Of a stretch of DNA of 64,000 nucleotides, positions 11,928-24,516 are shown one piece after another; position 1 is the first letter of the stretch; every line of letters begins with the position of its first letter. Source of the DNA: Ulva prolifera (lineage: Eukaryota > Chlorophyta > Ulvophyceae > Ulvales > Ulvaceae); NCBI GenBank assembly GCA_023078555.1, contig CM041200.1, forward strand, positions 5,112,936 through 5,176,935, written 5' to 3'. Under the pieces are notes generated by a model. It was not told the origin of the DNA. It made no database searches and was given only the letters and a program-made list of their open reading frames with translations. Made by a program: the position numbers and the translations under genes.

Positions 11928-14803
11928 TCATGCCATAATCAGGCCTTTGCAGGATGCGAGCAGCAACGCTGCAAGACCAGCTGACGATGGCAACGTGATC
12001 AGCCATGTCAACGCAATCCACCCAAACATGGACCACCTGACGCTCCTGACGCCAAACGCTGCGCACCCGACAAACACCACAGCGCCCACCTGGCAGTGCG
12101 TCGTGCTGACGGGGATGCCTGCCATCGTGGCCGAAACCACGGCCAGAGCAGACCCCAGCTCAATGCAGAAGCCACGGAAGAAGTTGATGTCGGCCAGGCC
12201 TTGCCCCATGGTTTGAATCACCCTCGCTCCCGCAACAAACACCCCGAGGAACACAAACAGGCCCCCTACGGCCATGATCCAGATCGGAGTGGACCCAAAG
12301 CTGCATGACTCCAGGCCATTGTTGTAAGTGGCCCAGACCGCACTGAAGGCACCTGCACGTAGGCGTGGCTCACTTAACGGGAGTGTCTGAGCAGTGCCCA
12401 AGACAAAGACATGAGCAGTCAAGCGGGGAATGACCTAGAGCTCGCTCCGATGGCATTGCACACCTGTTGCATTGGCGGTGTCGTTGGCACCGTGCGCAAA
12501 CGACTCCAGCGCTGCAACGAATACCAGCAGGTACTTGAAAACCGAGAGGGCGCGGCGCTGCTGGTCGCTGTGATGCTCATGCCCTCCTGGGTCCAACGCT
12601 TCCAGCGTGTTCGTCCCGGGCCTCTCCTTGCTTGGATGTGGATCACCATGGACCTGCAGGGACTCTTTGCCTTCCTGCACAGCAGCGACAGGCTTCTTCA
12701 CCGTCACTCGGGCGAGCTCATTTACTGTAACGTTGAGCACATTGTATGTACACATGACTCCATACCATAGCCATGTCCATCTGGACATTGACAAATCCGA
12801 AAATATGCATATGCATATCGATGGCTCTGCGGCGTCCTTCACAAACGCGCGCCCTCTCTCATGTTGTGGTAATTGAACGAATGTGCATTGACTTGGACGG
12901 TGCTGTGGGCAAGTCGAATCTCAATCGGAGTGCCTGCGCCTGGTGAGCTAGTGGCTGAGGAGGTGCACCAGTGGCTTGGCACACACCTGCGGGCGTCTTC
13001 GCGGCGATCCGTCACTGTCGACACTGTCTGGGGCAGGCTCAAGAGGGGCCCCACCGCCAGGCAGCTCCACCGTGCCACCGGCCTGGGGCGTGCTGCCAGC
13101 AACGCTGCCATCTTCTGCGGCATCCACTATCGTGTTCATCTCTAGCTCATGCACTCTGTGGCAGACGGGTTTGGATGAGCGTATGAGCTGTTCTAATGCT
13201 AGCCTTTGACGACAATGAGACGGGAGACGGCTTGCCCGAAAGCCAGCTAATGCTACAAGCTACTGTGTGTTCAAGCATGTGGCTAAAGGTATACCATGCC
13301 GCCATGTGTCAGTCTGGTGGGCAACAGGCTCTTGCAGTCATCTCTTGTCAACATGCATGCTCTGGCAGTGCGCAACGGCTCAACCCAGCCTGCCGACCGA
13401 TCGGGGGGATCAACACATCAGAGCATCCTTTGCGTGGGGTCACAAAGGACGTGGAAGAAGTGTGAATACACTCATCTCAGTTGGTGTCTATGACAGGATG
13501 TGGACCATGGAGATGCAAGGCGGACACGGGGTGAGCGGGCTGGCATGCCTGAGGTCCACTTGGGCAGACACCGCGCGCCACTGTATCATCGGCACAACAT
13601 AGTAGTGTGCCAGTGCCACTGTGGCAGTGAAGATGATGGCCGTGATGATCGCTTTGACTGGCACTGCCAGGGACTCGGTGAGAGGCGATTTGAGGAGGAT
13701 GAGTGCCGATATGCTCGCCATCGTGAAGCCAAAGAGCCAGGGGCACGCCAGCAGGGCTCTCTGATCAGCATCTGCATATGGCACAGGATTCAGTTGGCTT
13801 GCTAGCAGTAGGAGCACGGGAGTGTGCTGACGGTCTGTTGCAGCGAAGGCACCTGCTGTGATGCAGACTGTCACCTGACGTTGACGATCCAGCGATGCTA
13901 ATACGACAGCGGAGGCAAGCCAGCTGGCCGGACACAGGTGAGGCAATTGCTGCAGTGTGGCGTCGAACATCCAAGGGAAAGCGGGGTGATGGAGGGTACT
14001 GACGTCTTGGTGTGTGGGCGAGCGTGGAGACGTGCCAGGAGCTGCCATGATGGCTCTGTGTAAAGAGTAATGAAGACAAGCGCCAAAGAGGCCTGCCAGG
14101 AGCGGTGACGTGACCCAGGTTATCGCGACGCTTGCTAGTCGTGCCCAGTCCAGGCATGCTGGGGAGGTTCCGACCATGGCCATGCCAACCACAGCCCCGA
14201 TGATGGCATGCGTTGTGCTGACTGGCATGCCTGTCGTGCTTGATAGCAGCAGGAACACCGCAGTCGCCAGCAGCGCTGCACACATGCCCAGCATGAAGAG
14301 TGTGATCTTAGAGTCGCAGAAGCCGCATGCCCAGCAGTCCTGCCTGTGAATGTCAGACACGTTCTGGATGGTGTCGGATACCCCTGCAACAGATAGGATC
14401 TGCCTGTGCACCACGGGAGTCAAGCCACTGCCCAAGGGACGCAGGCGATGTGCTTGTAGGCGATGCAGAGCATGTGAGCTGCGGCACCTGATCCCAGCAG
14501 AGTTGCTCCTAGCCAGTCCATCAGGCCACCAGTGACAACAGCTTGGGTCAAGGTGACTGCTCCAGATCCCACGCTTGTTCCCCAGGAGTTGGCTGCGTCG
14601 TTTGCACCAATGCCGAAGCTCATAAAAGCCATCGTACTGAATGCTGCCGTAAGAAGCCACGTCTGCTGTCCTGGATCGACGAATTTGCCATTGTAAGCAG
14701 AGCATGTGAGGTCTGCAGGTAGTCCGTGTTGATCTAGTGCGCAGCAGTCAGGTACCCCTGCTGCACAATCAACGACAGAAAATCCGCTGGCACAATCGGT
14801 CAT
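11928..14803 (-). CDS. PiT/PHO4-family phosphate transporter
   Basis: An inorganic phosphate transporter of the PHO4/SLC20 family that symports phosphate with Na+ or H+. Exon 1 (14803-14488) carries the first signature GANDAAN at residues 66-72, then AVVTGGLMDWLGATLLGSG. Exon 2 begins at 14383 (phase 1) and includes the STTHAIIGAVVG motif. The inverted second half has the signature HGANDTANAT in 12724-12464 and PVSTTHCQVGAVVFVG in the last exon, 12352-11928. This duplicated GAND topology is diagnostic. Exons of the central hydrophilic loop (about 12724-13700) could not be resolved uniquely; an acidic, proline-rich segment at 12950-13150 (minus) probably belongs to it. The N-terminus has a cysteine-rich luminal stretch before the first membrane segment. 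The plasma membrane is the likely site, inferred from family. Confidence 0.88.
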
Positions 14804-15495
14804 CGTCCTTATCGCTTCTGCCCTTCAGAAGGCGATGTTACACGTCAAAGCGCACTACAGAAAAGTAGCGGATTGAGGGCAAAATACGGCTCTTGCAGTG
14901 GCATCATGGCTACTGCTCCAACTTCAAGACTCACACAAGCGGGTGGCTTCCCCGTGCGCTGCCGCGCCTGGGTGGCAAGCCAGCGGGCTACGCAGGCCTA
15001 GGATTCCCGAGGTGCATCATTGCCTGTGCGCCGGATAAAGAACAGTGGCTGGTTTTCAAGACGGTTTGTATTTGATGAGCAGAGCTGTGTCGCTCATGCA
15101 ATTTTCGTTGCGGCATTGTTGCGGCCTCTCTGGCATACGCTCGCATGCACAACAGGCAGGTTGGACATAGGAGCTCAAGACCCCGTGAATTTTGAAGACC
15201 CACTTCGTGAACAAATCGCAATGCCTGGTCTGAAGAATCTCGCAACTGCATCCGCCGTCGAATTGCGTGCTGACGCCCATAAGACCGCCAAGGCCATCAA
15301 CAAATGCATGAGCACAGTGACATGGCACCGGTGAACCGCAGCAGATCCACACAACCGATCATGGTCATCTTGCGCACATATGCACCCAACATGGACGACA
15401 CTGAAGCAGGCCGTGGTGTAAAGAAGACACCTACACCACCAAGAACCATGTCATAACATCCTTCGAAACTGAGCACAGCAATGACATGCAATCAT
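14804..15495. other. Intergenic region between phosphate transporter and TFB2
   Basis: No recognisable exon. It should include the phosphate transporter promoter (right of 14803) and the 3' flank of TFB2. The short open frames at 15020-15490 resemble nothing I know. Confidence 0.5.
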
Positions 15496-17619
15496 CTACC
15501 GCTTCTGGGACCGTTTCCTCAGCCCCTCAATATATCGTTGCAGCTCATCTATCACTGTGTCTGCAGCTATCAGCCGCTGTGAGGTGGAATCGCTGTAGAG
15601 CATCCCCCCCAACTCCTGCGCCTTCTTCACAGCAGCGTTGAATATGCCCTCTGTGTCGAAGCTCGAGAACATAGTTGCAGATGTGCAGCTGAGCCGGTTC
15701 AGCTCCCTCTCCCAGAGGATGATCTGATCCTTGACAGCCTCTGGTAGCACAGGGCTGCGGTGAGCAACCTTTGGGTGGCGGTGGTCCTCTAGATAACGGA
15801 TGATCATGCTACTCGAAATCTTGCGGTTGAGCGCCTCTGTGACGGACTTCCCCGTCAGCGTGCCCACAAACACGTTTGGCAGCAGGCAGTCTGTCTTAGC
15901 AAACAGCTGCAGGATCGCAATCTGCAGACAACATCTCAAAGTGGCCATGCGAAGCCTGTACTGAAGCATGAATTGTGCAGCAACGGGTCAGAAGTTGTGA
16001 GCGCGGACATGGCAACATTGTCTCCAGAAGGGCGCATGCAAAGGACATACTACCAACACCTGTCCATCTGCTGGTACAACCACAAGCACATGCAATGGCG
16101 CATGAAGCAGTGTAGGCAGTTCTCCCCTGGCATGTGCAACGGAGCCCTGCGGAGGTGCCGCCAAGGCGCTGTAGCGTGCGGTCTCAACGTCGTGACTCTC
16201 TCGCAAGGCTCTGCGCAGGTGCCACACCACTGGCAAGGCAAGAGGGCAGCACCTGCACCGGCGAGGACGTGTACGCATACACCCGGAAGCTCGTCTCCAC
16301 GACGATGAAGCCCGCGATCGACGCGTTTGCCGCCGTGGGGGCAGCTCCCGTGCCACACAGCAGGCCCGCGAGGAAGGTGGGGCACAAGAAGAGCTCACTG
16401 CGGTGCTCTGCTGGCTTGAGGATCCCGAGGGCACACATGTGCGATGCCGTCGCCTTCTGATCTTCCGACAGCTGGGACACTTCCAGGGGCTGTGTTGCCT
16501 GCAGGCGTGGCTGCTGTCGGCCCCACGAGTGTAACGCCCCTCGGCCTCGTGCAAGGCGCTGTGCGGAAGAGGGCAGACAACGCCATTCTGAATTCTGCTG
16601 GGACATGGGATGATGTAGAGCCAACAGGTTTATCATTATGACGTCCTTCAATGCAGTTCTAGGGGATGCTTGGCTGGCAGGCCTATCGCGTCAATCGATC
16701 GGGGCAGCACTATCTTGACAAGCATCAGCTAGAGCTGCATCCCGTGCAGCTTGATCCAGCACGCCCAGACTCGAATGACTCATGCGAGGCAGTGCAAGCG
16801 TAGTGGCTGTGTCCCCAAAGGAGCAGGGTGCCGTGCCTTACGGAAGGCCATCTGGAGCAGGAAGCTCAGCGCATTGGCAAAGAGGCTACCACTCTGCTGA
16901 GCAGAGTGCGAGAGGTAGTGCTGCAGCAGCAGCCACAGCTGACTGTACAGGTCGGTGAACAGGAACTGGAAGCCATCCTCTGTGAGGTCTCCGTGATGCA
17001 GCAGGCCTGCCTCGTAGAACAGCGAGTTCACGTCGAGTCCGCTGAGCAGCTTGTGGGGCTTCAAGGACCCCCTGCGGCCCTCCACAAGCGACAGGAGGAC
17101 GTTCTGCCACTGCTGCTCGCCGTATGCGTTGCACTCAGCCACTGTGGCAGGCATGGCAGGCGCCGTACTGGAGGCAGCGAGGCCAAGATACATCGGATTT
17201 GCCACACATTGGCGCAGACGAGACCTGTAACAGTCAGGACGCGGTCACCAGGGGCCCGAAGGAGAAAAGCGTACATGATATGCTGCTTGATTGGAGTTTG
17301 CAATGTTACGTGCATTTCAGAAGCTGCTGCTGCACCTGAATTCTAGCTCTAGCTGCCAGGTGCTGGAGGTGGCGCGTTGAATGACTTGTAGATTCTCGAG
17401 AAGATCAATACTGCTGCTACATTTTTTCTTCGACTCAGGCTTGACTAGTCCGCGGAGGAGGGTGTCTGTGACTGGCTCATCGATGTGCAGCAGGCGCAAC
17501 ACAAGCTGCTGTGCCAGGGGTGGCAATGAGCGCAGAACCGCCTGGCATGTCCACGGGCTCTCGTACAGAGCGGACAGTTGATTTGCGGGAAGACTATTCA
17601 GGTATTGGCTGAAGTCCAT
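15496..17619 (-). CDS. TFB2: TFIIH core subunit 4 (TFB2/p52)
   Basis: A subunit of TFIIH that anchors and stimulates the XPB helicase in transcription initiation and nucleotide excision repair. Exon 1 (17619-17336) encodes MDFSQYLNSLPANQLSALYE and the RSLPPLAQQLVLRLL helix; exon 2 begins at 17224 (LRQCVANPMYLGLAA). A middle exon ending at 16253 carries FIVVETSFRVYAYTSSPVQ, and the last exon (15921-15496) carries NVFVGTLTGKSVTEALNRKI and DQIILWERELNRL, both close to the p52 C-terminal domain. Phases agree at the 5' and 3' joins. The join after KARHP near 16840 is unresolved: the best GT donor gives phase 1, but the downstream acceptors give phase 0. It is nuclear and constitutive by family. 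Confidence 0.9.
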
Positions 17620-18141
17620 TCGATAGTCTCTGTTGGCTCAGAGATTCAGCAACCAGTGTTGTTCCCACAGCAGCTGTGGGGTCGAAGCCCCCAAAGAAGA
17701 TCACTTGCCATGTCAAATGCGACCAAGACATTTCAGCCGCTCCTCATTGAAAGGCGAACCGCAGGAAGGCAAAGGCAGCGATCTGGTTTACAAGTGTGCA
17801 CACTTGAAACGGGCTGGCCAGGTCACGGAGTGCAAGGGCGCTAGAGTATCCTGCCACGAAAAACTTTTTGCTGCATGGAGAGAGACCTTGCCCGCTACCA
17901 TGTTCTGCTGTACAGCAGCGCACGCGTGTGATGTAGACCGCCTGGCGAGTGCTTGCGGCAAGCACATGCATGGCTCTTGTACCAGGAAATGCGGTGGCCA
18001 CCAGTGCAAATTAGAAGGCTCCGACTAGTCACTACCCGTCGCTGATTTGCTTGAGAGTGACAATGCGGCAATCTATTGCGTCTATGTGTACTGGCGACAG
18101 ATGCAGCCATTCGGTGGAACGAGAGTGGGATCTAGGGAGCT
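17620..18141. other. Divergent promoter region, TFB2 (-) and TOC75 (+)
   Basis: About 520 bases separate the two start codons. No exon or clear regulatory element was recognised; it must hold both promoters if the starts are right. Confidence 0.5.
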
Positions 18142-21100
18142 ATGAGGGTGTTGCGGTGTTCCGCCACCTTGCCTGGGGCTCGGCGACCGCTTCGTCCGGG
18201 CCGCAAAGTTGCCAAAGGCGTACAATGTCGTCAAGTTGTTGTCAGTGTATCTGCATCTCTAAGTTCAAATCCTCCTTCAGCTGATAGTGATGGGCCGTCT
18301 TGGCCTACCCTACAAGGAAAGCTGAGGTACATCGCAGTCCTCGCCGCAGTGTTTACAATTGCCCCCCCATGTGTTCCGATGCTCATGTCAGGAGGCGGAG
18401 GTGGAAATGGCTTCCTTCATGGCTTCGGTGGCGGTGGCGGTGGCGGCTTCTTTAATTCAATCGTCCCGGTGGCGCAGGCTGGTGCGCATCCATTTGGCTC
18501 GGCTTGCGGGCTGACTCGCGCAAGCAGCAGCAATCCCACAATCGAAATTGGTTTCTGTGAAGTATTGTCAGCGGAAGCATGCAATGCGATGCTGCTTGGT
18601 CAATACATGGCGTGCCTGGCCTGACCGCCGTGTTAACCCCGTTGCAGCCGATGACGACGATGAGGACGATGATGACGACACCGACGACAGTGAGGACGAT
18701 GATGACGATGACGATGAAGACGATGATGACGACGACGACGATGAAGGGGATGAGGAGGAGGAAGGTGGCGTGGCCAGGAGAAGTATCACCACAAAGGACG
18801 CCGATTCAGGTGAAGGGGACTCTGACATCGATGATGACGATGTGGCAGAGGAGCTGAAGTACATGAAGCCTCCTGATGGCATGGACCGGTCTTCCTTCTT
18901 CTGCGTCGATGTGCAAGCTGACGGGCTCCCAGTCGGGCGTGGCTGCCCCACGCCGAAGGAGCTGTTTGCCTCCCTGAACTGCCAGCCTGGCTTCTGGGTC
19001 TCAAAGTCTAAACTCGACCAGGATCTCAGCGACCTGCGGGACATGGGCATCTTCAAAGAGGTTGAGGTCAAGGTACGACGCACGAACAGAACATCTGGAT
19101 CGACACGTAGCCTCCAGCTGCCATGACGACATGACCACGGGCACCAGTACCGCCAAGGCATACCGATGCGTCTGATTGGCAGACTGCAGCAGCATCTGGC
19201 TGCTTGCACAAGTGCTATGCAGCATGTCCAGTATGCTCAGTACAGCAGCGGTTGTATCCACCGCCCATCCATCATACTGTCGTCCAACGCCTGCTCCCAG
19301 ACCCAGCTCCCCCATGCAGATCGTCCCTCTGAAGAAGGGCTCCAAGAGCAAGCGCATGCGTGCCATCTTCACCTTCAGCGAGACCTTCTTCCCACCAATC
19401 AAGTCTTTCACCATCCTTAACTCCAAGGTCCTCCCCTCCGACATGTCCGAGCGGGTCATGAACGCCATCAAGAAGCACCACGAAGGCCAGCCCACAGGCC
19501 TCGCGGTGCTCACCACCGTCCGCAACGAGCTCGAGAACTGGTACATGGACCGCGGCTTCGCGTACTGCCAGCTCGGGTCCTTCGAGGGGCTGGACACCGG
19601 CAGCATCTCCCTCACGGTCTCCGAGCCCAAGATCCGCAACGTCATCGTGCGCTACGTCGACGAAAACTTCCAGGAGAAGGACGACGGCGGCAACACGCCG
19701 GTCGACCTCGTGCTCCGCACCGTGTCGCTGCGCCCGGGCCAGTTCTACAGCCAGTTCGACGGGCGCAAGGCGCTGCAGGAGGCGTTCACGCTCCAGGTGC
19801 ACCTCCCCCGCCAGCTGCTGCTGTGCCGGGCAAACGCCGCGATCGCTCATGCACTGTACCTCATCCCCGACCTTGCTGAGGGGCCGCAACGATGTCTCGC
19901 TGCTGATGGAGGCATGGCCGCAGCGATTCTGTTCTGGAGTCTGCACCGAGTTGTTGCGGTGTCTTTCCTGGACGCAGGGTGGATTAGCGGTGTGGTGGCG
20001 CTCACGGGGGGGCGCGGCTTGCAGGTGTTTGAGAACGCGCAGGTCATCCCAGAGTTCATCCAGGGCGTCGACGACCAGATGGACGTCGCGCTGCTGCTGA
20101 AGGAGCGTGCCGTCAAGACGATGGACCTCGACATGGAGTGGGCGCTGTCCCCGGTGCTGCCGCGCCTGCCGCTGCCGCTGCCAATGACGGTCGTGCCGGG
20201 GGGCTCGATCACGTACGAGGACCGCAACTTTGCGGACTGCGGCGACCACGTGTCCGCGTCGCTCATGTGCTCCAACTTCCTGCACCCCACGGACGACCTC
20301 TCGGCGCACGTGCAGTACCGGCGGCCGTTTGTGTTTGGCCGCGCGAACGATGAGGACCTCGTGGTACATGCGTTCAACGCGCGCCGCCTCTCCACGGTGT
20401 TCACCGGTGCGTCTGGGTCGGACTCGGTGACGCCGGTGTGGGTGGAGCGCGCGGGCGCGAAGGTCGGTCTCGCGCGGCACCTCTCGCGCCACTCCAACTC
20501 GAACCTCGGCTTCGTCGCGCAGCAGATCAAGACTCGGGACGACACGAACTCGCTCGTGACACACGGGTCGGTCGGGGGGAAGCGCGGCGAGGCGGAGAAG
20601 GCGGGGCCTGCGGGCCCGCCGACGACGCTGTCCGGCAGCGGCATCGACCGCACGGTCACGCTGCAGGGCAGCGCGGTGCGCGACACGACGTTCACGGTGA
20701 ACGGCGCGCTCGTCGGCAGCCGCGACGTCGGCGAGGCCGACCAGGGCCTCGGCCTCGGCAGCGGCATCTTCAACAAGTGTGTCCCCCTTTCCCCATGTCC
20801 TCGCCTCATGTGGTCATACATGCCCCTGTGAGGGCTGCTGCACGGCATGTGCTGTGTGTGATTTTCCTCCACTGGCGATGAGGGGTATGGGCCTGATTAC
20901 TGGCGTAGCGAGACGTGTGGTGTATCGAGTGGCGATTGGCAGCGCTCTGATGGGCGGGGAGGCTCCGTCAGTGCGGACGTGTGAGGGGCCGTGGGATGTG
21001 CAGGTACACGGTATCGCTGACCCGCTTCCTGAAGCTCAACACGCCGTCGTCATCGTCTGTGCTGGCGCCATTCGTGCTGGCGCTGCACGCGAAGCACGGC

Positions 21101-21454
21101 AACTGCATAGGCCCGATCGCCTCGTATGACTACCACGTCCTTGGCGGGCCGCACAGCTGCCGGGGCTACTCGCTCGGGGAGCTCGGGCCGGCGCGGAGCT
21201 TCCTGGAGACCTGTGCTGAGATCCGTGCGCCTGTGCCGTTCCTACGGACGCAGGCGTTCCTGTTTGCTGAGAGCGCACGGGATCTGGGGTCGGCCGCAGA
21301 CCTAGCGGGGCGGCCCCGGGAGGTGTACAACAGGCCTGGGCAGGGCAGCGCTCTAGGCGCGGGGATCAAGCTGGGGATCATGCGGCTCGAGTGGGCTCGG
21401 GACTGCAATGTCGGCAAGGGGACATGGTTTGTCAACTTTGGTGAACGCTTCTAG
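18142..21454 (+). CDS. TOC75: TOC75, chloroplast outer-envelope import channel (5 exons, 814 aa)
   Basis: Omp85-family channel of the TOC complex that imports preproteins into the plastid. Exons are 18142-18481, 18648-19072, 19320-19796, 20025-20776 and 21004-21454, all in phase. Residues 1-60 resemble a transit peptide (Arg/Ser rich). A hydrophobic segment and a poly-Gly stretch (about residues 84-102) follow; in plants poly-Gly stops import at the envelope. Next comes an extremely acidic run (about 114-153). POTRA-like sequence then leads into the barrel, which ends with LGGPHSCRGYSLGELGPAR, AEIRAPV, NRPGQGSALGAGIKLG and a terminal FGERF. The RGY motif and the C-terminus match TOC75 rather than OEP80. 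A TGTAA lies 50 bases after the stop. The long acidic run is unusual for TOC75. Confidence 0.92.
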
Positions 21455-21504
21455 CGGGCGTGTGCATGCAGGAAGCCACCGGGCCTGATCTTCGGGCTGT
21501 CGTT

Positions 21505-21509
21505 TGTAA
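21505..21509 (+). terminator. Candidate TGTAA poly(A) signal of TOC75
   Basis: TGTAA occurs 50 bases downstream of the TOC75 stop codon, the position expected for a chlorophyte 3' UTR. Confidence 0.45.
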
Positions 21510-22205
21510 AAGTTCTGTGTCGTGTGATACGTATGAGATTTTGCACACCGTACTCCGCATTCCACGAGGATTTCACTAGCTCCCCGCTACTATCGCGTAG
21601 GATGTTCTTACGTTGGTGTCATGCATGGCGATTTCTGGCAGCACAGGAGCGCACCGCGCTCGCCTGCGTCGGCGTGGTCGCTACATTCACACCTGTGAAC
21701 GTAAATCCTCCGAGATCCGCCTTTTCGCAAATGGACGGGTTTCCTTGTTTGCGTGTTGGCAGAGAGTGAACCGGCCGGGCGCCCGGTGACGGTGTCCATA
21801 CCTTCCGGTAGACGTAGGTGCTATCACTTAGACCTCTGATAGCAGCGACTCGTTTTCTTTTGCTGCGTAGAGACTATGATCTGATCGCGTCTTGCGCGCA
21901 AAAACCTATCCTGTCGCATTGCAGCGGAGCAACACGCCGGAGCGTGCTCATGCCCAGAGCGTACACGTCGTAGCAAGCACTTGTTTGTGCTAGGTTCTGT
22001 GCTGTCGCGCTCCTCGATCCTCGTTATTGGCCCACTGAGGCTCCTCGCGTCGAGAGCGAGCTCTGTCCTGTGAACGACTGCTGGACTCGCAAGAGCCAGC
22101 TGACCTGCATGATACCTGAAGAGGAGCGTGAGGGAGGGTATGTGTTCCTTTGATTGCGTAGATGTGATCGGGTGACACGTATAGATATGCCACAACGTAG
22201 TTGGT
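21510..22205. other. Intergenic region between TOC75 and the BSD gene
   Basis: I see no coding exon with confidence. A short 5' exon of the downstream gene could hide here, because an acceptor-like cag is present at 22252. Confidence 0.45.
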
Positions 22206-24516
22206 ATGCAGCGATACAGCTTCACCGTAGCTTCACACGTTTCATCTTGCAGGGGAGGTGGGTTCTCTCTATGGGGGTTTGGATCGTCTGTCCTCGGCAA
22301 CGTGGCCCAGAATGCCACCAGCTTTGTCAACACCATTGTTGAGACAGACTGGAACAAGGAGCTACAAGAAATCCAGGAAGGTATCAAAGAAGACACGCAA
22401 ACTCTCGAGCATGAGGTAGAGAAGAAGCTGGGCATCAATCATGCAAGGGGGGAAGCGTCAACTTCACAACCAGCACACAGCCAGCAACCTGAATCAACTG
22501 GAATGATTACCGAATTCGGGCGACGCCTGGTGACTGGCACTGCAGAAATATTTCAGCAGGTCTGCCTCATATATTTCGTCAGTATAATTGACAGGCAATC
22601 TTGCTGTCTGTTGTTCGATCCAACATCCGAGGCTACCGCCCTCTGCAGGTTCGACAGCAGGTCGATGCGGAGTTCACCAACCTGGAACAGGAGGCCGCTA
22701 AGAAGCCTCGGTCCACGTTTCCCAAGCGTGCTGGTACAGGCAAATTCAGTCGCATAGAATTCCAGGTGTGCCCTCCGAAGAGATCCTTCTGCCTGCCGGT
22801 AGGTAAACCTGTCTTTGCGTAACCCCATCGCTTGGTGCAGTTAACCCAGCTGCAGCGCAGCGGCGCCACGTACTGTGATGAGCCTGCTGAGAAGGAACAG
22901 TATGCTGCGTTCTTGGATTCGTATGATGAGGAAGCGCGGCGGGCAGAGGCAGAGCAGACCCTCGCCAGCAACTCGTTCATGGCTGACCTGCACTCCAGGC
23001 TTGTACCACTTGTAATCTCAGATGACACCTTCTGGCAACGATACTTCTTCAGGTGCTGTCTTCTACCGAATTGTAGCCTACAGCCATGCCCATTTTGTCT
23101 GTCGAGCCTCAGTAAAGCTGTCAACGCACATTGCCAGAAAGCAATGCAGGCTGTTCGAAATACTCCGAGCACACTACATCAGCGCACCATGCATCCTACC
23201 TTCCCCGGCCAAGTCTTTGCTGTTTGTATTGTACGGTCTTATAAAGAGTCAAGTTACACCCCACGCCGTCAGCAATGAAACTGGCGCGCCTGCAGCTTGT
23301 CTGTTGAATGTCTGAGTGAGAATACCGGGAGCAATTTCCCGATAATGCCACATTGTAACGGCCCCTGCATGTACGGTCGTGTCACGGTAGCTCCTGTGGC
23401 TATACAGGGTGCAGCTACTAAAGAGTGAGCACGAAAAGCGGGGCCAGCGCCTGAGGCGTGCGCATCGCCTCGCTGGCAGCGAGGCCGGGGAGCTGCCCCT
23501 CGACGAGCCCTTTGACAACTCAGACACTTCCAGCCCCACAGCCACAGCAGCCGCTGACCCTGCAGCCGCTGAGGCGCCCGCTGGCGAGCCTGCATCAACG
23601 CAGGCCGCACCCACCGCGAAGGCCGAGGCGCCCGCGTCATCTGCATCATCTGAGCCAGCTGCAGCCCCTGCAGAGGTGCTGCCTGCCGGCTCTGAGGTCT
23701 CTGTAGCGGATGGAGAGCAGGCTGGGCCTGCCAGCGATGTCAGTGACTCCAGCCGCCTGGTGAAAGGCTCCGAGGCAGCTGAGTCTGCCGGGCCAAGCTC
23801 CCAGGCTGCAGGGAAGGGCCCGATGGCAGATAAGGGCGCAGCACAGGCAGCGGGACAGCAGGATGACAGCATGCCTGCAGCTTCAAAGAGTCCTGTTGCT
23901 GTGCCTGATGGCTCGTCACCTGCACCGGATGTCACCTGCACTGTTGACAACAGTGCAGGTGCCGTCGCTCAGGCGCCTGGTGCTGCAACCGAAGCTGTGG
24001 ACGGCGGTAATGACATGGCTGCTTCAGGGGCCTGCAAGGTACTGCATGCGAGGGTGGAATCCCCGGTGGAGGGTGAAGAGCATGCGTGTGGCTCCTCTGC
24101 TGGTGGCTCTGCAGCGCGGTCGCCCCAGTCTTCTGGGAATGTGGTGTCCAGTGAGTGGAGTATTGTGAGTGGCTCCCAGGCGCCAACAGCTGCTATAGCT
24201 GCAGCAGCCCATGGCAACGGTACGCTCTGAGCTTCCGCTGTTTGCTGCTCAATGAAGTCCCGAGTTCTGCAGCTTGGGGCGCGACAGTCCATGCCAGGCA
24301 GCGACGAGTAGTCGTTAAACATGTGGAGGTCGCCCTGTAGGAGTCATGAGGGAACCGGTGCCAGCTGTTGAAGAGGGCGAGGAGGGGAGCGAGGACATCA
24401 ATGTACAAGAGGAGGACGTCAACTTCGATGATCTAGACTCTCTCGGGGGTGATGTTGATGACAATGGGGAGGATGCTGACGAGGAGATTGATGAGAACTG
24501 GGGGCAGTGGGAATAA
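22206..24516 (+). CDS. BSD-domain protein (5 exons)
   Basis: Exons are 22206-22559, 22649-22765, 22841-23052, 23408-24219 and 24341-24516, all in phase. The N-terminus has a glycine-rich start and an amphipathic segment (ATSFVNTIVETDW). The BSD domain lies in exon 3: YAAFLDSYDEEARRAEAEQ, LVPLVISDDTFWQRYFFR, with the FWxRYF signature. Exon 4 is a long low-complexity Ala/Ser/Pro/Glu linker, and the last exon is acidic, ending ENWGQWE, a typical tail of plant and animal BSD/SYAP1-like proteins. Molecular function is poorly known; BSD proteins include transcription and signalling adaptors. The ATG at 22206 is the first in frame, but an upstream exon joined at 22253 (phase 2) is a fair alternative. 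Confidence 0.85.

Noticed and set aside
19272-20564. 430-codon open frame on the minus strand opposite TOC75
   Set aside because: It is a GC-rich shadow of the TOC75 exons, full of Arg/His/Val, and crosses the introns of the real gene.
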